Shown here in pieces: positions 55,983-64,000 of a stretch of DNA of 64,000 nt. Under the pieces are notes generated by a model. The model did no database searches. It had not been told where the DNA came from and was given only the letters and a program-made list of their open reading frames with translations. The stretch comes from a bacterium (GTDB lineage: Bacteria; Pseudomonadota; Alphaproteobacteria; SP197). The number at the start of each line of letters is the position of its first letter. The first letter of the stretch is position 1. The translations under genes were made by a program, and so were the position numbers. The stretch lies in NCBI GenBank assembly GCA_028821455.1, contig JAPPGE010000049.1, forward strand, positions 24,595-88,594, written 5' to 3'.

Positions 55983-56566
55983 GACCGGGAGTGTAACGCA
56001 TTGGAGGGGAAGACGGCATGACGCCGGACAGGACTGATGATCACCGCATCGCTGCGGAGCTTCGGCACCGTCAGCTCAGGTGGTCACGCATGACATGGAT
56101 GCGCGGAGCAACGTTGCTCGCGAACCATCAGCCCTCACGGTCCGCTGCAACGTTCCGCGATGGATCGGGAAGCTCAAGGAGGGGTACGTGGAGAGAGCAG
56201 CACACATCGTGTCCGAAGCGGCTCGCCTTCCCTGACCTCCAGGTTGTCGCTATACACGGACACCCATCGCACACGCACTGACGGGCAGGAGACGCACACC
56301 GTATGGACAGAACGACGGTCGACCCGTGACCGCGGTCGCCGAAGTTTGACTACAATCAAGCTGAATTCCTCAAAGGAGGCAGCAGAAATCTGGTCTGTGC
56401 AGGCCGGTCCTCGGTCGATGCTGGAGGCAACCCGCAGCACGACAGCCACATCCGGAACCTGGACGGCACCTGCGGGCTGTCGGGGGGGGGGGCCTCACGT
56501 CCATGTTCCAACCGCCTTTCGGAGGCGATTGCGATCACGGTGGCGAGACACGGAAGGAATCAGGGG
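55983..56566. other. Noncoding region upstream of the relaxase and the second substrate-binding protein
   Basis: The 584-bp divergent gap shows no supported gene on either strand. It must hold the relaxase promoter and that of the rightward unit. A run of 11 G residues lies at 56482-56492. Confidence 0.45.
56482..56492 (+). repeat. Homopolymeric G11 tract
   Basis: Eleven consecutive G residues lie 75 bp upstream of the small ORF that precedes the substrate-binding protein. Such tracts can slip during replication; this one is not inside a supported gene. Confidence 0.6.
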
Positions 56567-56692
56567 ATGACGACAAGGGCGCTGCCGACGGGGGCCGCCA
56601 ACGGATCCGGGCACGAGACCCATGCGGCACAGGACGGGGAGGTTGTTGAAGAGGAGGCCGTGTTTCAGGGAACCGGAGGTGAGGAAGAATGA
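56567..56692 (+). CDS. Small ORF coupled to the substrate-binding protein gene
   Basis: A 41-codon frame starts with ATG 56567 behind GGAAGGA and ends in ATGA, overlapping the substrate-binding protein start. The product is acidic and Gly-rich (for example GEVVEEEAVFQ) with no recognisable domain. Its MTT start and acidic end loosely resemble the C-terminal tail of the HflK-like protein that precedes the other copy of this module, so it may be a relic. It could also act only as a leader for translational coupling. Confidence 0.35.
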   Translation: MTTRALPTGAANGSGHETHAAQDGEVVEEEAVFQGTGGEEE

Positions 56693-57900
56693 CGACGCCA
56701 GTGACACCGGACCGTCATGGCGCCGCGGTCGCATCGGCGATCCGCCTGACGGCCTGCTGCCTTGCCTGCTGGTTGACCGTGCTGGCGCTTTCCGGACCCG
56801 GTGCTGCGGAATCGGGGGTGGACGGGACCTCGATCACCTTCGGTCAAAGCGCGGTCTTTTCGGGTCAGAACCGGATTCTGGGCCGGGACTATCGCGCCGG
56901 CATCCTGGCAGCCTTTCGTGAAAGAAACCTGGAGGGCGGCGTTGCCGGCCGCACGCTGAGCCTCATCGCCCACGACGATGCCTACGAACCTGATCTGGCC
57001 GCGCGGAATGCGGAACGTTTTGTCGCCGACAACAATGTCTTCGCTGTCATCGGCGGTGTCGGCACTCCAACCGCCAGGCGCATTGCGCCGGTGCTCCGGT
57101 CCGCGGACATTCCCTTCGTGGGGCAGCTGACCGGCGCAGATTTCCTGCGCGACGCCGAACGCTTTCCCGGCGTCATCAACCTCAGGTCGGGCTACATGGA
57201 CGAGATCCGGCTGCTGGTGGACTATCTCGTTCGTGAACGGGGCAAAAGCCGCTTTGGAATCATCTATCAGGACGATGCCTTCGGACGTTCCGTTCTGCAG
57301 AACTACCTGACCGTCCTCGAAGAGTACGATCTGCCGCTTCTTGCAAAGACCGGATACTCGAGAAACACGCACGCCGTCCATGCCACCCTGTTCTCGGCGG
57401 CGCAGGTGGAACCCGACACGATACTCGTGGTCGGTTCCTACGCGGCGAACGCCGAGATCATCAATCTCGCCGAAACACTGGGTCACGAGTACATCATGGC
57501 TAACCTGTCCTTCGTCCTGTCCCATGAACTGAAGAAACGAATTGACGAGCCGAGCGAGCGTGTTCTGGTGACCGAAGTGGTCCCGGACGCCACGGACACC
57601 TCCATGAAAATCGTCAGGCGCTACCAGGACGCCATGAGGACTGAATTTGCGGATCGGGAGTTCAACGAAGCGTCCCTGGAAGGTTACATCCTCGGACGCT
57701 TTGTCATCGCCGTTCTTGAGCGCATGGAAGGCGAATGGACACGGGATCTCTTCATGCAACAGGCCCTTCGTTCCGGACCTTTCCATATCGACGACTGGAC
57801 GGTGGAGTTTCAGCCGGGAGGGAACACGGGTTCGACCTACATCCGACTCACCGACCTAGGCGAGATGACGAGGGGAGACCGAGCCGGCGAAGAAGGTTGA
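56689..57900 (+). CDS. Periplasmic substrate-binding protein (Peripla_BP_6), second copy
   Basis: The 403-aa protein has a signal peptide (about residues 18-40, ending PGAAES) and the same sequence of motifs as the copy at 205-1386: FGQSAVFSG, YRAGILAAF, DDAYEPDLAARNAERF, VFAVIGGVGTP, and GIIYQDDAFGRSV. No transporter genes are adjacent. It is preceded by a small coupled ORF and followed by a degenerate homologue of the partner gene seen at the left edge. Ligand unknown. Confidence 0.87.
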   Translation: MTTPVTPDRHGAAVASAIRLTACCLACWLTVLALSGPGAAESGVDGTSITFGQSAVFSGQNRILGRDYRAGILAAFRERNLEGGVAGRTLSLIAHDDAYEPDLAARNAERFVADNNVFAVIGGVGTPTARRIAPVLRSADIPFVGQLTGADFLRDAERFPGVINLRSGYMDEIRLLVDYLVRERGKSRFGIIYQDDAFGRSVLQNYLTVLEEYDLPLLAKTGYSRNTHAVHATLFSAAQVEPDTILVVGSYAANAEIINLAETLGHEYIMANLSFVLSHELKKRIDEPSERVLVTEVVPDATDTSMKIVRRYQDAMRTEFADREFNEASLEGYILGRFVIAVLERMEGEWTRDLFMQQALRSGPFHIDDWTVEFQPGGNTGSTYIRLTDLGEMTRGDRAGEEG

Positions 57901-58129
57901 CGGGTTCTCCCTGGAAGAAACCTCAGGGGAATGGCTCCGGGAACTCTGCAAGGTGGTGGCGCAACGCCGTGGGGTCGTGTTCAGGCTCATCATGGAGTCC
58001 ATTCGTCCCCTGCTCTTCGGCGACGGCGGCAGCACGGTTCGATGGCAGCATGGTCGAAATGCCCGTGCGGGAACGCGAAAGATACACTGCTTGCTCCTTG
58101 ACGTTCGAGGAAGTGAGAATGACGTCTGA
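57887..58129 (+). pseudogene. Decayed copy of the small partner gene of the substrate-binding protein
   Basis: The frame from 57887 encodes KKVDGFSLEET, GEWLREL, KVVAQRRG and PLLFGDGG, which align with the N-terminus of the gene at 1-208 (30 of 48 residues identical by eye). At the position of that gene's GTG start it has GCG, and no ATG, GTG or TTG occurs in this frame between an upstream stop (57866) and the conserved block. After LLFG the match ends and the frame stops at 58127, so the hydrophobic segment of the other copy is missing. A start by some non-standard route cannot be excluded. Confidence 0.6.
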
Positions 58130-58273
58130 GCTGTCTTGCAGCGTGGTCTTGCGGTTCCGGGAAAGAGCGCAGACAGGGGCTGGATACAGCATCCCGGATC
58201 CCGGACTGTCCGGTCAGGTTCGGTTTCGTCGGCAGACTGTTGATCGAGGTTCATGCGCGAGGGGGTTGCGGGA

Positions 58274-59125
58274 ATGTCACGCCGGTTTCGCCTTGAAGGA
58301 GCGGTATCGCGGCCCGCAGGCCGCATCAACGACGATGCGTTTGACGCGTTGGATCGCATTGCATGGGTACTGGACGGGGCTACGGGCATCTCGCCGGATC
58401 GTCTGCTTCCGGGACAAGGCGATGCAAACTGGTTTTGCGGCACACTCCGGAAATGCCTGCGGGAGGCGGCCGGCAGTGCGGGATCGAACCGGATCATGTT
58501 GGAAATGGCTCTCTCGAAAACGTCGGCGAGCTTTCAGCGGTTCAAGAAGCGAGAAGAGAAAGACCGGGCCGAATTGCCGGCGGCGAGTTGCGCAATGGCT
58601 GCGATCCGGGATGGTCTCATCGAGATATCGGTCATCGGTGACTGCACGGTGTTTCTCGACGACGGCCATGGCGGCATCGAAAAAATCTCCGATCAACGGG
58701 TCAGGCGGTATGACGATGCCGTTGTGGACGGGATAGTTCAACTCATGGAGGGCGGGAACGTATCCTATGCCGAGGCGCTGGAACGTGCCAGGTCGACCAT
58801 TTGGCGTAACCGTGAAATCCGCAATCGCGATACAACGTATTGGGTGCTCGAGCCAAATGTCGGTTCGCTGAAAGGAGTCATGACATCGACGCATGATCTT
58901 TCACGAGCGAAGCGGCTCGTGATGATGACCGATGGATTCTACCGGCTCGTGGACAGTTATGGCGCATACACCGACGATGGTTTGCTTGAAGCCGTTATGG
59001 AACAAGGTTGTCACGCGCTTTGCTCGGAACTTCGACAGATCGAGGGAGGTGACACCGAGTGTCGACGATATGTTCGGATCAAGGCCTGCGATGACGCGTC
59101 CTGTGTGGTGCTTTCTGTCGAATGA
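58274..59125 (+). CDS. PP2C-like serine/threonine protein phosphatase
   Basis: ATG 58274, with GAGGGGG 8 bases upstream, gives 283 aa; an ATG 21 bp earlier is possible. PP2C motifs appear in order: AGRINDDAFD (about residue 16), WVLDGATGI (about 31) with the metal-binding Asp-Gly, EISVIGDCTVFLDDG, LVMMTDGFYRLVD and DDASCVVLSVE at the end. The NDD form in place of the usual NED and the short length suggest an atypical member. It follows the substrate-binding protein module, so ligand-linked signalling is a reasonable guess. Confidence 0.82.
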   Translation: MSRRFRLEGAVSRPAGRINDDAFDALDRIAWVLDGATGISPDRLLPGQGDANWFCGTLRKCLREAAGSAGSNRIMLEMALSKTSASFQRFKKREEKDRAELPAASCAMAAIRDGLIEISVIGDCTVFLDDGHGGIEKISDQRVRRYDDAVVDGIVQLMEGGNVSYAEALERARSTIWRNREIRNRDTTYWVLEPNVGSLKGVMTSTHDLSRAKRLVMMTDGFYRLVDSYGAYTDDGLLEAVMEQGCHALCSELRQIEGGDTECRRYVRIKACDDASCVVLSVE

Positions 59126-59309
59126 TGGTGGGTGCTGAATGATCCGTGGTCTGACGGAGAGCAAGGAAGCGGGGCCATATGCCCGAATTGTACGCACGGA
59201 CAACTGCGGGCCGTGTCGGCCAGTGGACCGACTCTGGAGACAGTCCTGACCTTGCAGCTCGGTACCTCGGCACCCAATACTGCCACCGGCGAGAGCGGGA
59301 CAGGGTGTC

Positions 59310-60158
59310 ATGATTCGTGTGGTCAGCTGGAACATCAGCAAACGGGACGATCCCTGGCGTTGCCTGGCACGGATGAAGGAGCGTGGCGAGGCTGATGTCG
59401 CGTTGCTGCAGGAGGCCGGCAGCCCGCCTGATGATCTGTGGACGTCCTTCTACTACGAAGACAACGTCTTCTGGCCGCGTTCCTTCTATGACCGCTGGCC
59501 GCTGATCGTCCAGTTGTCAGACCGGGTCGAAATCGACTGGTTCCGCCAAGTGCCGCCCTTCAGCGGTGTCGGCGAACGTGAAATCGGTACGAGCGGCATC
59601 GGACTCATGGCCGTCGCGAGAGTGATGCCACACGGTCGCCCGCAGGAAGCCTTCATCGCCGTCTCCATGTATGCGCGTTGGATCACGGCCCAACCGACCA
59701 CCTCGAAGAATCCCGGCGATCACGCCGATATCTCGGTGCATCGCATTCTCTCGGATATCCAGGTCTTCATGGATTACGCGGACCCCTCCCGATACCGTAT
59801 TCTTGCAGCAGGCGACCTCAACCTGATCTACACGCCAAACCGCAGGGGCGCGTGGTTCGCGCGCGAACGCCTGGTATGGGACCGCTTCAAGACGCTTGGC
59901 CTTGAGTTCCTCGGACCGCAGGCTCCGAACGGACGCCAACCGGAAGGGAAGCAGCCGGGTACGAATGCGGATACGAAGAACGTCCCGACCTACTACACCA
60001 GGCGGCAGGGACACGCGGCCAAGGCGGTTCGCCAACTGGACTACGCTTTCGCCTCACGCGGGTTCCACGAGCAAGTCAGAGTCTTCGCGCTCAACTGCAT
60101 CGACGAGTGGGGACCAAGTGATCACTGCCGGCTTCTAATCGAGATCGAGACCGGCTGA
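59310..60158 (+). CDS. Endonuclease/exonuclease/phosphatase (EEP) superfamily protein
   Basis: The 282-aa protein begins IRVVSWNISKRD and has VALLQEAGSP, RILAAGDLNLIYTPNR (about residue 168) and the C-terminal DEWGPSDHCRLLIEIE, which supply the conserved Asn, Glu, Asp/Asn and SDH catalytic residues. EEP enzymes cleave phosphodiester bonds in DNA, RNA or signalling molecules. No signal peptide is seen. The substrate cannot be assigned from sequence. Located in a low-density accessory region. Confidence 0.82.
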   Translation: MIRVVSWNISKRDDPWRCLARMKERGEADVALLQEAGSPPDDLWTSFYYEDNVFWPRSFYDRWPLIVQLSDRVEIDWFRQVPPFSGVGEREIGTSGIGLMAVARVMPHGRPQEAFIAVSMYARWITAQPTTSKNPGDHADISVHRILSDIQVFMDYADPSRYRILAAGDLNLIYTPNRRGAWFARERLVWDRFKTLGLEFLGPQAPNGRQPEGKQPGTNADTKNVPTYYTRRQGHAAKAVRQLDYAFASRGFHEQVRVFALNCIDEWGPSDHCRLLIEIETG

Positions 60159-60453
60159 GAGTCACTGACGTGTTGAGTTGAAGCGCACCCCTGCCAACTG
60201 CAGGAGCAAGCGCCTACTGTCGCATCGCTGCATCGACCAGAGGCCATCAAAGCAAAGTTGGAGCCGGTCCGTTATAGGTGGCCCACGCCGATTATCGTCG
60301 CAATGGTTAAACTGATGAATTGCGTCCGCTACTACCGGATTGCATTGTTGCGTCCAAGGCGTATCGAGTAAAGTAGCCAATGCGCCGTAGGCCCCGTTGC
60401 TTTACTGTCCCGGAGCATTTCAAGCTGCCCGAGTAAGTGTGGAGGAATTACAC
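60159..60453. other. Gap between the EEP gene and the cupin gene
   Basis: This 295-bp stretch is lower in GC than core regions. A 72-codon minus-strand frame (60162-60380) has no recognisable product or clear ribosome-binding site, so I call no gene here. Confidence 0.4.
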
Positions 60454-60810
60454 ATGTTCCTGAAGGGACAAACTATCGAACCTCTGGAGTTTCGTGGTCT
60501 TCAAGTCCAAGACTACACCAGTTCAATCGAGTGTGGTGCATCTCTGGCAATTGTGACTGTGCCGCCTCAGGGAGGTCATCCTGCCGCGTATTCGGAGAGA
60601 TCGGAGAAGCTCTACTTCGTCGCCCGGGGAGCTATATCTTTCGCCATTGGCGATGACATTGCGACGCTGAACGCGGGGGATGCGTGTCTGGTGCGGCGTG
60701 GCGAGGTGTTCTCCTACCAAAACCATACTCACGAAACTGCTTGCCTCGTTCTGCATCACACACCTGCCTTTGATTACCGCTACGAGAAACTGATCGACTC
60801 AGCAGATTGA
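60454..60810 (+). CDS. Small cupin-domain protein
   Basis: ATG 60454 lies behind GGAGG, giving a 118-aa single-domain cupin. SLAIVTVPPQGGHPAAYSERSEKLYFVARG and LNAGDACLVRRGEVFSYQNHT are the two cupin motifs; the first has a His and Glu in position for metal binding. It is probably a sugar- or small-molecule-binding or isomerase-type protein. No functional partner is adjacent. Confidence 0.78.
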   Translation: MFLKGQTIEPLEFRGLQVQDYTSSIECGASLAIVTVPPQGGHPAAYSERSEKLYFVARGAISFAIGDDIATLNAGDACLVRRGEVFSYQNHTHETACLVLHHTPAFDYRYEKLIDSAD

Positions 60811-61285
60811 AATCGGGATTACATGTTCGAGTAACATCCGGACGGGTCAGCCATTGTCGTTCTGGACCCTGACCGCCGTGACCTAGAGCGCAACACGAGC
60901 CAGTTTCGTCGGTGTAGCGTCGAAACTGACACCCGCCTCCATTTCCGCCCGGACCGTCTCCATCCGATGACCACGCCTTCGCCTCGTGTTCCGGGTGGAG
61001 ATTGTCTCGCCTTCTGTCCATGTCGAGCATTTATACGTATTGCTCGGGACTTTATGACATTCTGCCAGCATTCTTGACATCGAGGCGAGCCGACACCTAC
61101 GCTCTCTATCGCAATCGTTGACATGCGTCCCGGTCCGTCGGGTCGCCCGCCGAATAGAACAGCCTCTTGATCCGGCGCGACTAGCTGCCCCGCTCGGCGA
61201 ATAGGCGGGGTCTCTTACGTTCGCGTGTCGATGATTGCAACGACCCGGCACTCGGTCGGATCCATCGGACTCATGGGAGTAAGGT
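60811..61285. other. Intergenic region ahead of the GIY-YIG gene
   Basis: The 475-bp region has no supported gene. Two TTGACA boxes (61074 and 61119) could belong to promoters for the GIY-YIG gene, but neither has a strong -10 partner. Confidence 0.4.
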
Positions 61286-62011
61286 ATGGACGGGTATTCT
61301 CGTGAGGTTTTCAAGGAACTCAAGCACTACGTTTACCGGTTGGTGGACCCGCGCAATGGGAACACGTTTTACGTTGGCAGAGGGCAGAAAAATCGAGTGT
61401 TCGCACATGTTCATGCCAGTTTGAAGCCGAGTAGAGTAGACGAGGATGACACCTCGTTGAAACTCGATTACATCAGAGAACTCAATGGGAAGGGAATCGC
61501 GCCCATTCACGTCATTCATCGTCACGGGCTCACCAGTGACGTGGCAGTCGAGGTCGAGGCTGCGTTGATCGACTGTTACCCCGGACTGATGAACGAGTTG
61601 GCCGGTGCTGGTTCGTTCGCGCGGGGATCGGCGACCGCGAAGGAGATCGAGGAGCAATACGCCGCCACGATCATGGAGCCGGCCAAAGAGCACAAGTTAC
61701 TCTACATCAAGACAGGGGCGAGTACCGTCAGGGAGAGAGGCTTGTACGAGGCCGTTCGAGGAAACTGGATCGTGAACGAACGACGAGTAACAGAAGCCGA
61801 CTACATCATTGCTGTGGTCGACCAGATATGCAGGGGAGTGTTCCTGGCAGACATCTGGCAACCCACCCCTCACAGGAGAGGACGATATTACTTCCGCGGT
61901 CGTGAAGCCCCACCTGAGGTCATCGATCGTTATCGCGACAAGCGCATACCGCAGAAATATCGAAAAAAGGGTATGGCTGGGCCAGTCGTCTACGGGTGGC
62001 CGCAACCCTAG
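61286..62011 (+). CDS. GIY-YIG nuclease-domain protein (LEM-3/COG3680-like)
   Basis: ATG 61286 has GGGAGTAAGG just upstream. The 241-aa protein opens with HYVYRLVDPRNGNTFYVGRGQKNRVFAHVHA, the variant GIY-YIG motif of COG3680 proteins (VYR and YVG), then a conserved Arg and the catalytic Glu region VEVEAALIDCYPGLMNELAG. The C-terminal half is unassigned. Standalone members are scattered accessory genes; a defence or DNA-repair role is possible but unproven. Confidence 0.82.
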   Translation: MDGYSREVFKELKHYVYRLVDPRNGNTFYVGRGQKNRVFAHVHASLKPSRVDEDDTSLKLDYIRELNGKGIAPIHVIHRHGLTSDVAVEVEAALIDCYPGLMNELAGAGSFARGSATAKEIEEQYAATIMEPAKEHKLLYIKTGASTVRERGLYEAVRGNWIVNERRVTEADYIIAVVDQICRGVFLADIWQPTPHRRGRYYFRGREAPPEVIDRYRDKRIPQKYRKKGMAGPVVYGWPQP

Positions 62012-62160
62012 CTCTCGTTCGTCAAGTGTTGGAGCCGTTCTCTGCGGAATTTAGCCGTTTTGGTAACTACTTTGCGCCAGGTCAAACCCATGCGACCCAT
62101 GGTGTGTACTCATTCAAAAGGACTCCCCACGAACCTGCGAACAGTTACCGGCGCAGGACG

Positions 62161-63960
62161 TTATGACTGTTGCCGCCTTCGTTGCCTACTACGCTTGGTT
62201 CCTTGCTTCGAAGTCAACAACGGAGCTTGTCTTTTCTCACGTAACGAAAACAGATGCTCGACGCGCTCACGTTCGGATGCGAAACCGTTGCGCCGGTAGA
62301 GCCGGTCCACCGCACGGTCGAGGCTCTGATGAGCTGTGCGCAAGGCTGGAGGCATGGCATCTTGGTCGTAGAGTACATCAAGCGGTGAATCCGGAAACTT
62401 GGCGCGCGTGTCGAGAACGGCTTGGGACAACTCCTCTATCCGTTTGCACTGTTTGTCGCTCATCTCCGGCCAAGGGAACGAGTTGTAGACCGATGGCGAG
62501 TAGCTGTAGTCGCTCTTCAGTCGGCCTGCGACCGTCCGCATCCAGGACATATGCATCGCCGACGTGAGAATGCCGAAGTAATGCAGAGGCGCGCCGGGAA
62601 TGAGCTGGAGCTTGCTGGATGCAATGACAGTCGGTGGCAGTATGGCAATCGGGATGTACTCCCGCGTCTCCGACGAGACCTCGGGTATCGCGAGATAGTC
62701 CGTATCTGGCTGGCGGTCTTGCGTAAAGAGCGTCGGGTAGCTTGCGAGTTCCCGCACGCCGGCCGTCGGGCTTTGAAGTCGGCCCGAGCGCACGCGCTCC
62801 AATCGCTCGATAATCGGCTCGGACGCCTTCAGTTCGGAAGGATCTGCACTCTTCAACCACAGGCACCAACGCCATTGGCCGGAGATCAATTCCTCGCCGC
62901 CAACATAGGGTTTCAGCCACTTCTCGCAATTTGGGTCAGCATTCAGAAGCTGCTCGCGGTCACTGTCTTGCAATATCAGGTTGCTGAACTTGAGATAGCC
63001 GCCTCCCGGCTTTCTGAGGCGGGCACCATCGGTCGGCTGGCTGCCCTTGTGCATCGCCGGCCGGCCTTCGGGCGGCTTCGTGCGGGCCGGCACCGCATAC
63101 TGCGGACCATCGATGAGGTAGCCGTTGATGCGGCCAACTTCAGAGACGTGCGGCTCGCCGCGCGGACTATCGTAGTCGTAGAGACGCCTGCGACATTCCT
63201 TGGCGAATGTCAGGCCGACGATGACGCAGTGGACCGCGGCTCTGCCCCGTGCCTCGCTGTTCCACTGAAAGGTCCGGTGAGCGAAGCGGATGGAGAGTTC
63301 CCGGGCGAACACGGCTGGCCACAAGATGCCGCATTGCTCGCCCTGGGTGATCGAGTTGGTGGCGACCAGGGCGATCTCGATGTCGCGGTTGTCTGCTGCA
63401 TAAGCCGTCGCCTTGTTGAACCAGCAGGTGACGTAATCGAGGCGGTTGACCTGTCCCGTCCGACCCCAGACGCCGGCCATGTCGCGCTGCTGCGCCTGCG
63501 TCCGCCACTGATGGCCGACGAACGGAGGATTGCCGATGATGTATGAACACTTCTCCGCAGGCAGGAGCGCTTGCCAGTCCATGTCGAGCGCGTTTCCGAC
63601 TGTGATGTGCGGCGACTTCTCTAGCGGGATGCGGACGAAGCTGTGGCCGAACTCGAGGCTCAGCCGGTTATTCAAGATGTGGTCCATCATCCACAGCGCG
63701 GTTTCTGCGATGCGGGCCGGAAATTCGCCAATCTCGATGCCGTAGAACTGGTCAACGTCCACCAGCGATTGCCATGCCACTTCGAATGTTGGCCGTGCCG
63801 CTGTTTGATCACGATGCGCCTCGGCCGCCGTAATCTCGCGGATGATCTCGATTTCGAGCATCCGCACTTCCCGGTAGGCGATGATGAGAAAGTTCCCGCA
63901 GCCACATGCAGGGTCGAAGAACGTCAGGCTGCCGAATTGCGTGTGGAATGTCTCCAGATC
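62161..63960 (-). CDS. MmeI-like class I DNA methyltransferase (N6-adenine), N-terminus missing
   Basis: Motif I FFDPACGCGNFLIIAYRE is encoded at about 63877-63924 and motif IV YIIGNPPFVGHQWR at about 63510-63550, as in N6-adenine methyltransferases of type IIG/MmeI systems and related restriction-modification proteins. Intact members have several hundred residues before motif I. Here an in-frame TAG lies at 63961-63963, only 13 codons before motif I, and no standard start intervenes; the first Met falls after motif I. The C-terminal part, including a target-recognition-like region, is complete. It is either disrupted, read through from an altered upstream part, or affected by an assembly break at the window end. 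Confidence 0.75.
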   Translation of the reverse strand, partial: DLETFHTQFGSLTFFDPACGCGNFLIIAYREVRMLEIEIIREITAAEAHRDQTAARPTFEVAWQSLVDVDQFYGIEIGEFPARIAETALWMMDHILNNRLSLEFGHSFVRIPLEKSPHITVGNALDMDWQALLPAEKCSYIIGNPPFVGHQWRTQAQQRDMAGVWGRTGQVNRLDYVTCWFNKATAYAADNRDIEIALVATNSITQGEQCGILWPAVFARELSIRFAHRTFQWNSEARGRAAVHCVIVGLTFAKECRRRLYDYDSPRGEPHVSEVGRINGYLIDGPQYAVPARTKPPEGRPAMHKGSQPTDGARLRKPGGGYLKFSNLILQDSDREQLLNADPNCEKWLKPYVGGEELISGQWRWCLWLKSADPSELKASEPIIERLERVRSGRLQSPTAGVRELASYPTLFTQDRQPDTDYLAIPEVSSETREYIPIAILPPTVIASSKLQLIPGAPLHYFGILTSAMHMSWMRTVAGRLKSDYSYSPSVYNSFPWPEMSDKQCKRIEELSQAVLDTRAKFPDSPLDVLYDQDAMPPALRTAHQSLDRAVDRLYRRNGFASERERVEHLFSLREKRQAPLLTSKQGTKRSRQRRRQQS

Positions 63961-64000
63961 CTATGAGGGCCGCTGTGCGGTCGGCGCTACAGTGCCGTCC

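Noticed and set aside
56018..56281. 87-codon plus-strand frame upstream of the second binding protein
   Set aside because: Composition resembles random high-GC translation, with no ribosome-binding site or domain.
60162..60380. 72-codon minus-strand frame as a transposase remnant
   Set aside because: No transposase motif, terminal inverted repeat or target duplication could be seen.

Overview
The window is GC-rich DNA from an alphaproteobacterium, most likely a Rhodospirillales-like lineage. The evidence is the gene neighbourhoods: dnaX-ybaB-recR beside a 4.5S RNA gene, argB-HAD-dapD, def-fmt-truA, and an AapJQMP general amino-acid transporter. Genes are tightly packed, and many junctions are 4-bp ATGA or GTGA overlaps. 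No tRNA, rRNA, CRISPR array or intact insertion sequence was seen.

Region 1 (1-7.2 kb, minus strand) is a run of genes that looks like one transcription unit. In order of transcription it holds a ZnuA-type metal-binding protein with a His-rich loop, a permease of the two-Cys ArsP/UPF0718 type with its own His-rich cytosolic loop fused to an SPFH (HflK-like) domain, HflC-like and HflK-like proteins, a Peripla_BP_6 substrate-binding protein, and the start of a small membrane-protein gene cut by the window edge. No ZnuB or ZnuC is present. This is my best candidate for an undescribed system. Region 2 (7.7-9.7 kb) pairs a PiT phosphate permease with a GPP34-family protein.

Region 3 (9.8-13.7 kb) is a valine-catabolic operon: isobutyryl-CoA dehydrogenase, 3-hydroxyisobutyryl-CoA hydrolase, 3-hydroxyisobutyrate dehydrogenase and enoyl-CoA hydratase. 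Region 4 (13.7-31.8 kb) is mostly core genes: dapD, a pyrimidine nucleotidase, argB, aapPMQJ, engB, truA, fmt, def, then GT25 and methyltransferase genes, recR, ybaB, dnaX, ffs, nudC and gloB, plus HEAT- and Sel1-repeat proteins. The aap cassette lies between engB and argB. Region 5 (31.8-33.3 kb) has meaB and a cytochrome c.

Region 6 (33.4-43.7 kb) begins with an XRE-cupin regulator. A catabolic gene cluster follows: a trimethylamine-dehydrogenase-like enzyme, CaiB-type CoA transferase, crotonase, HMG-CoA-lyase-like enzyme, acyl-CoA dehydrogenase, a GbcA/CntA-like Rieske oxygenase, a UGT-type glycosyltransferase and a cupin. It probably degrades an amine- or methylamine-bearing acid through CoA thioesters. 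Two related envelope proteins of unknown function follow, arranged tail to tail (43.7-46.7 kb).

Region 7 (46.7-56.0 kb) is a mobilization module. It has a noncoding oriT-like segment, three translationally coupled ribbon-helix-helix-like small proteins, and a 2236-aa TrwC/TraI-type relaxase-helicase whose C-terminal half carries five tandem ~145-aa repeats. A methyltransferase gene sits directly downstream. No type IV secretion or coupling-protein gene is visible. Region 8 (56-64 kb) is accessory DNA: a second substrate-binding protein whose downstream partner gene matches the one at the left edge but has lost its start codon, a PP2C-like phosphatase, an EEP-family hydrolase, a cupin, a GIY-YIG protein, and an MmeI-like DNA methyltransferase that lacks a proper N-terminus.
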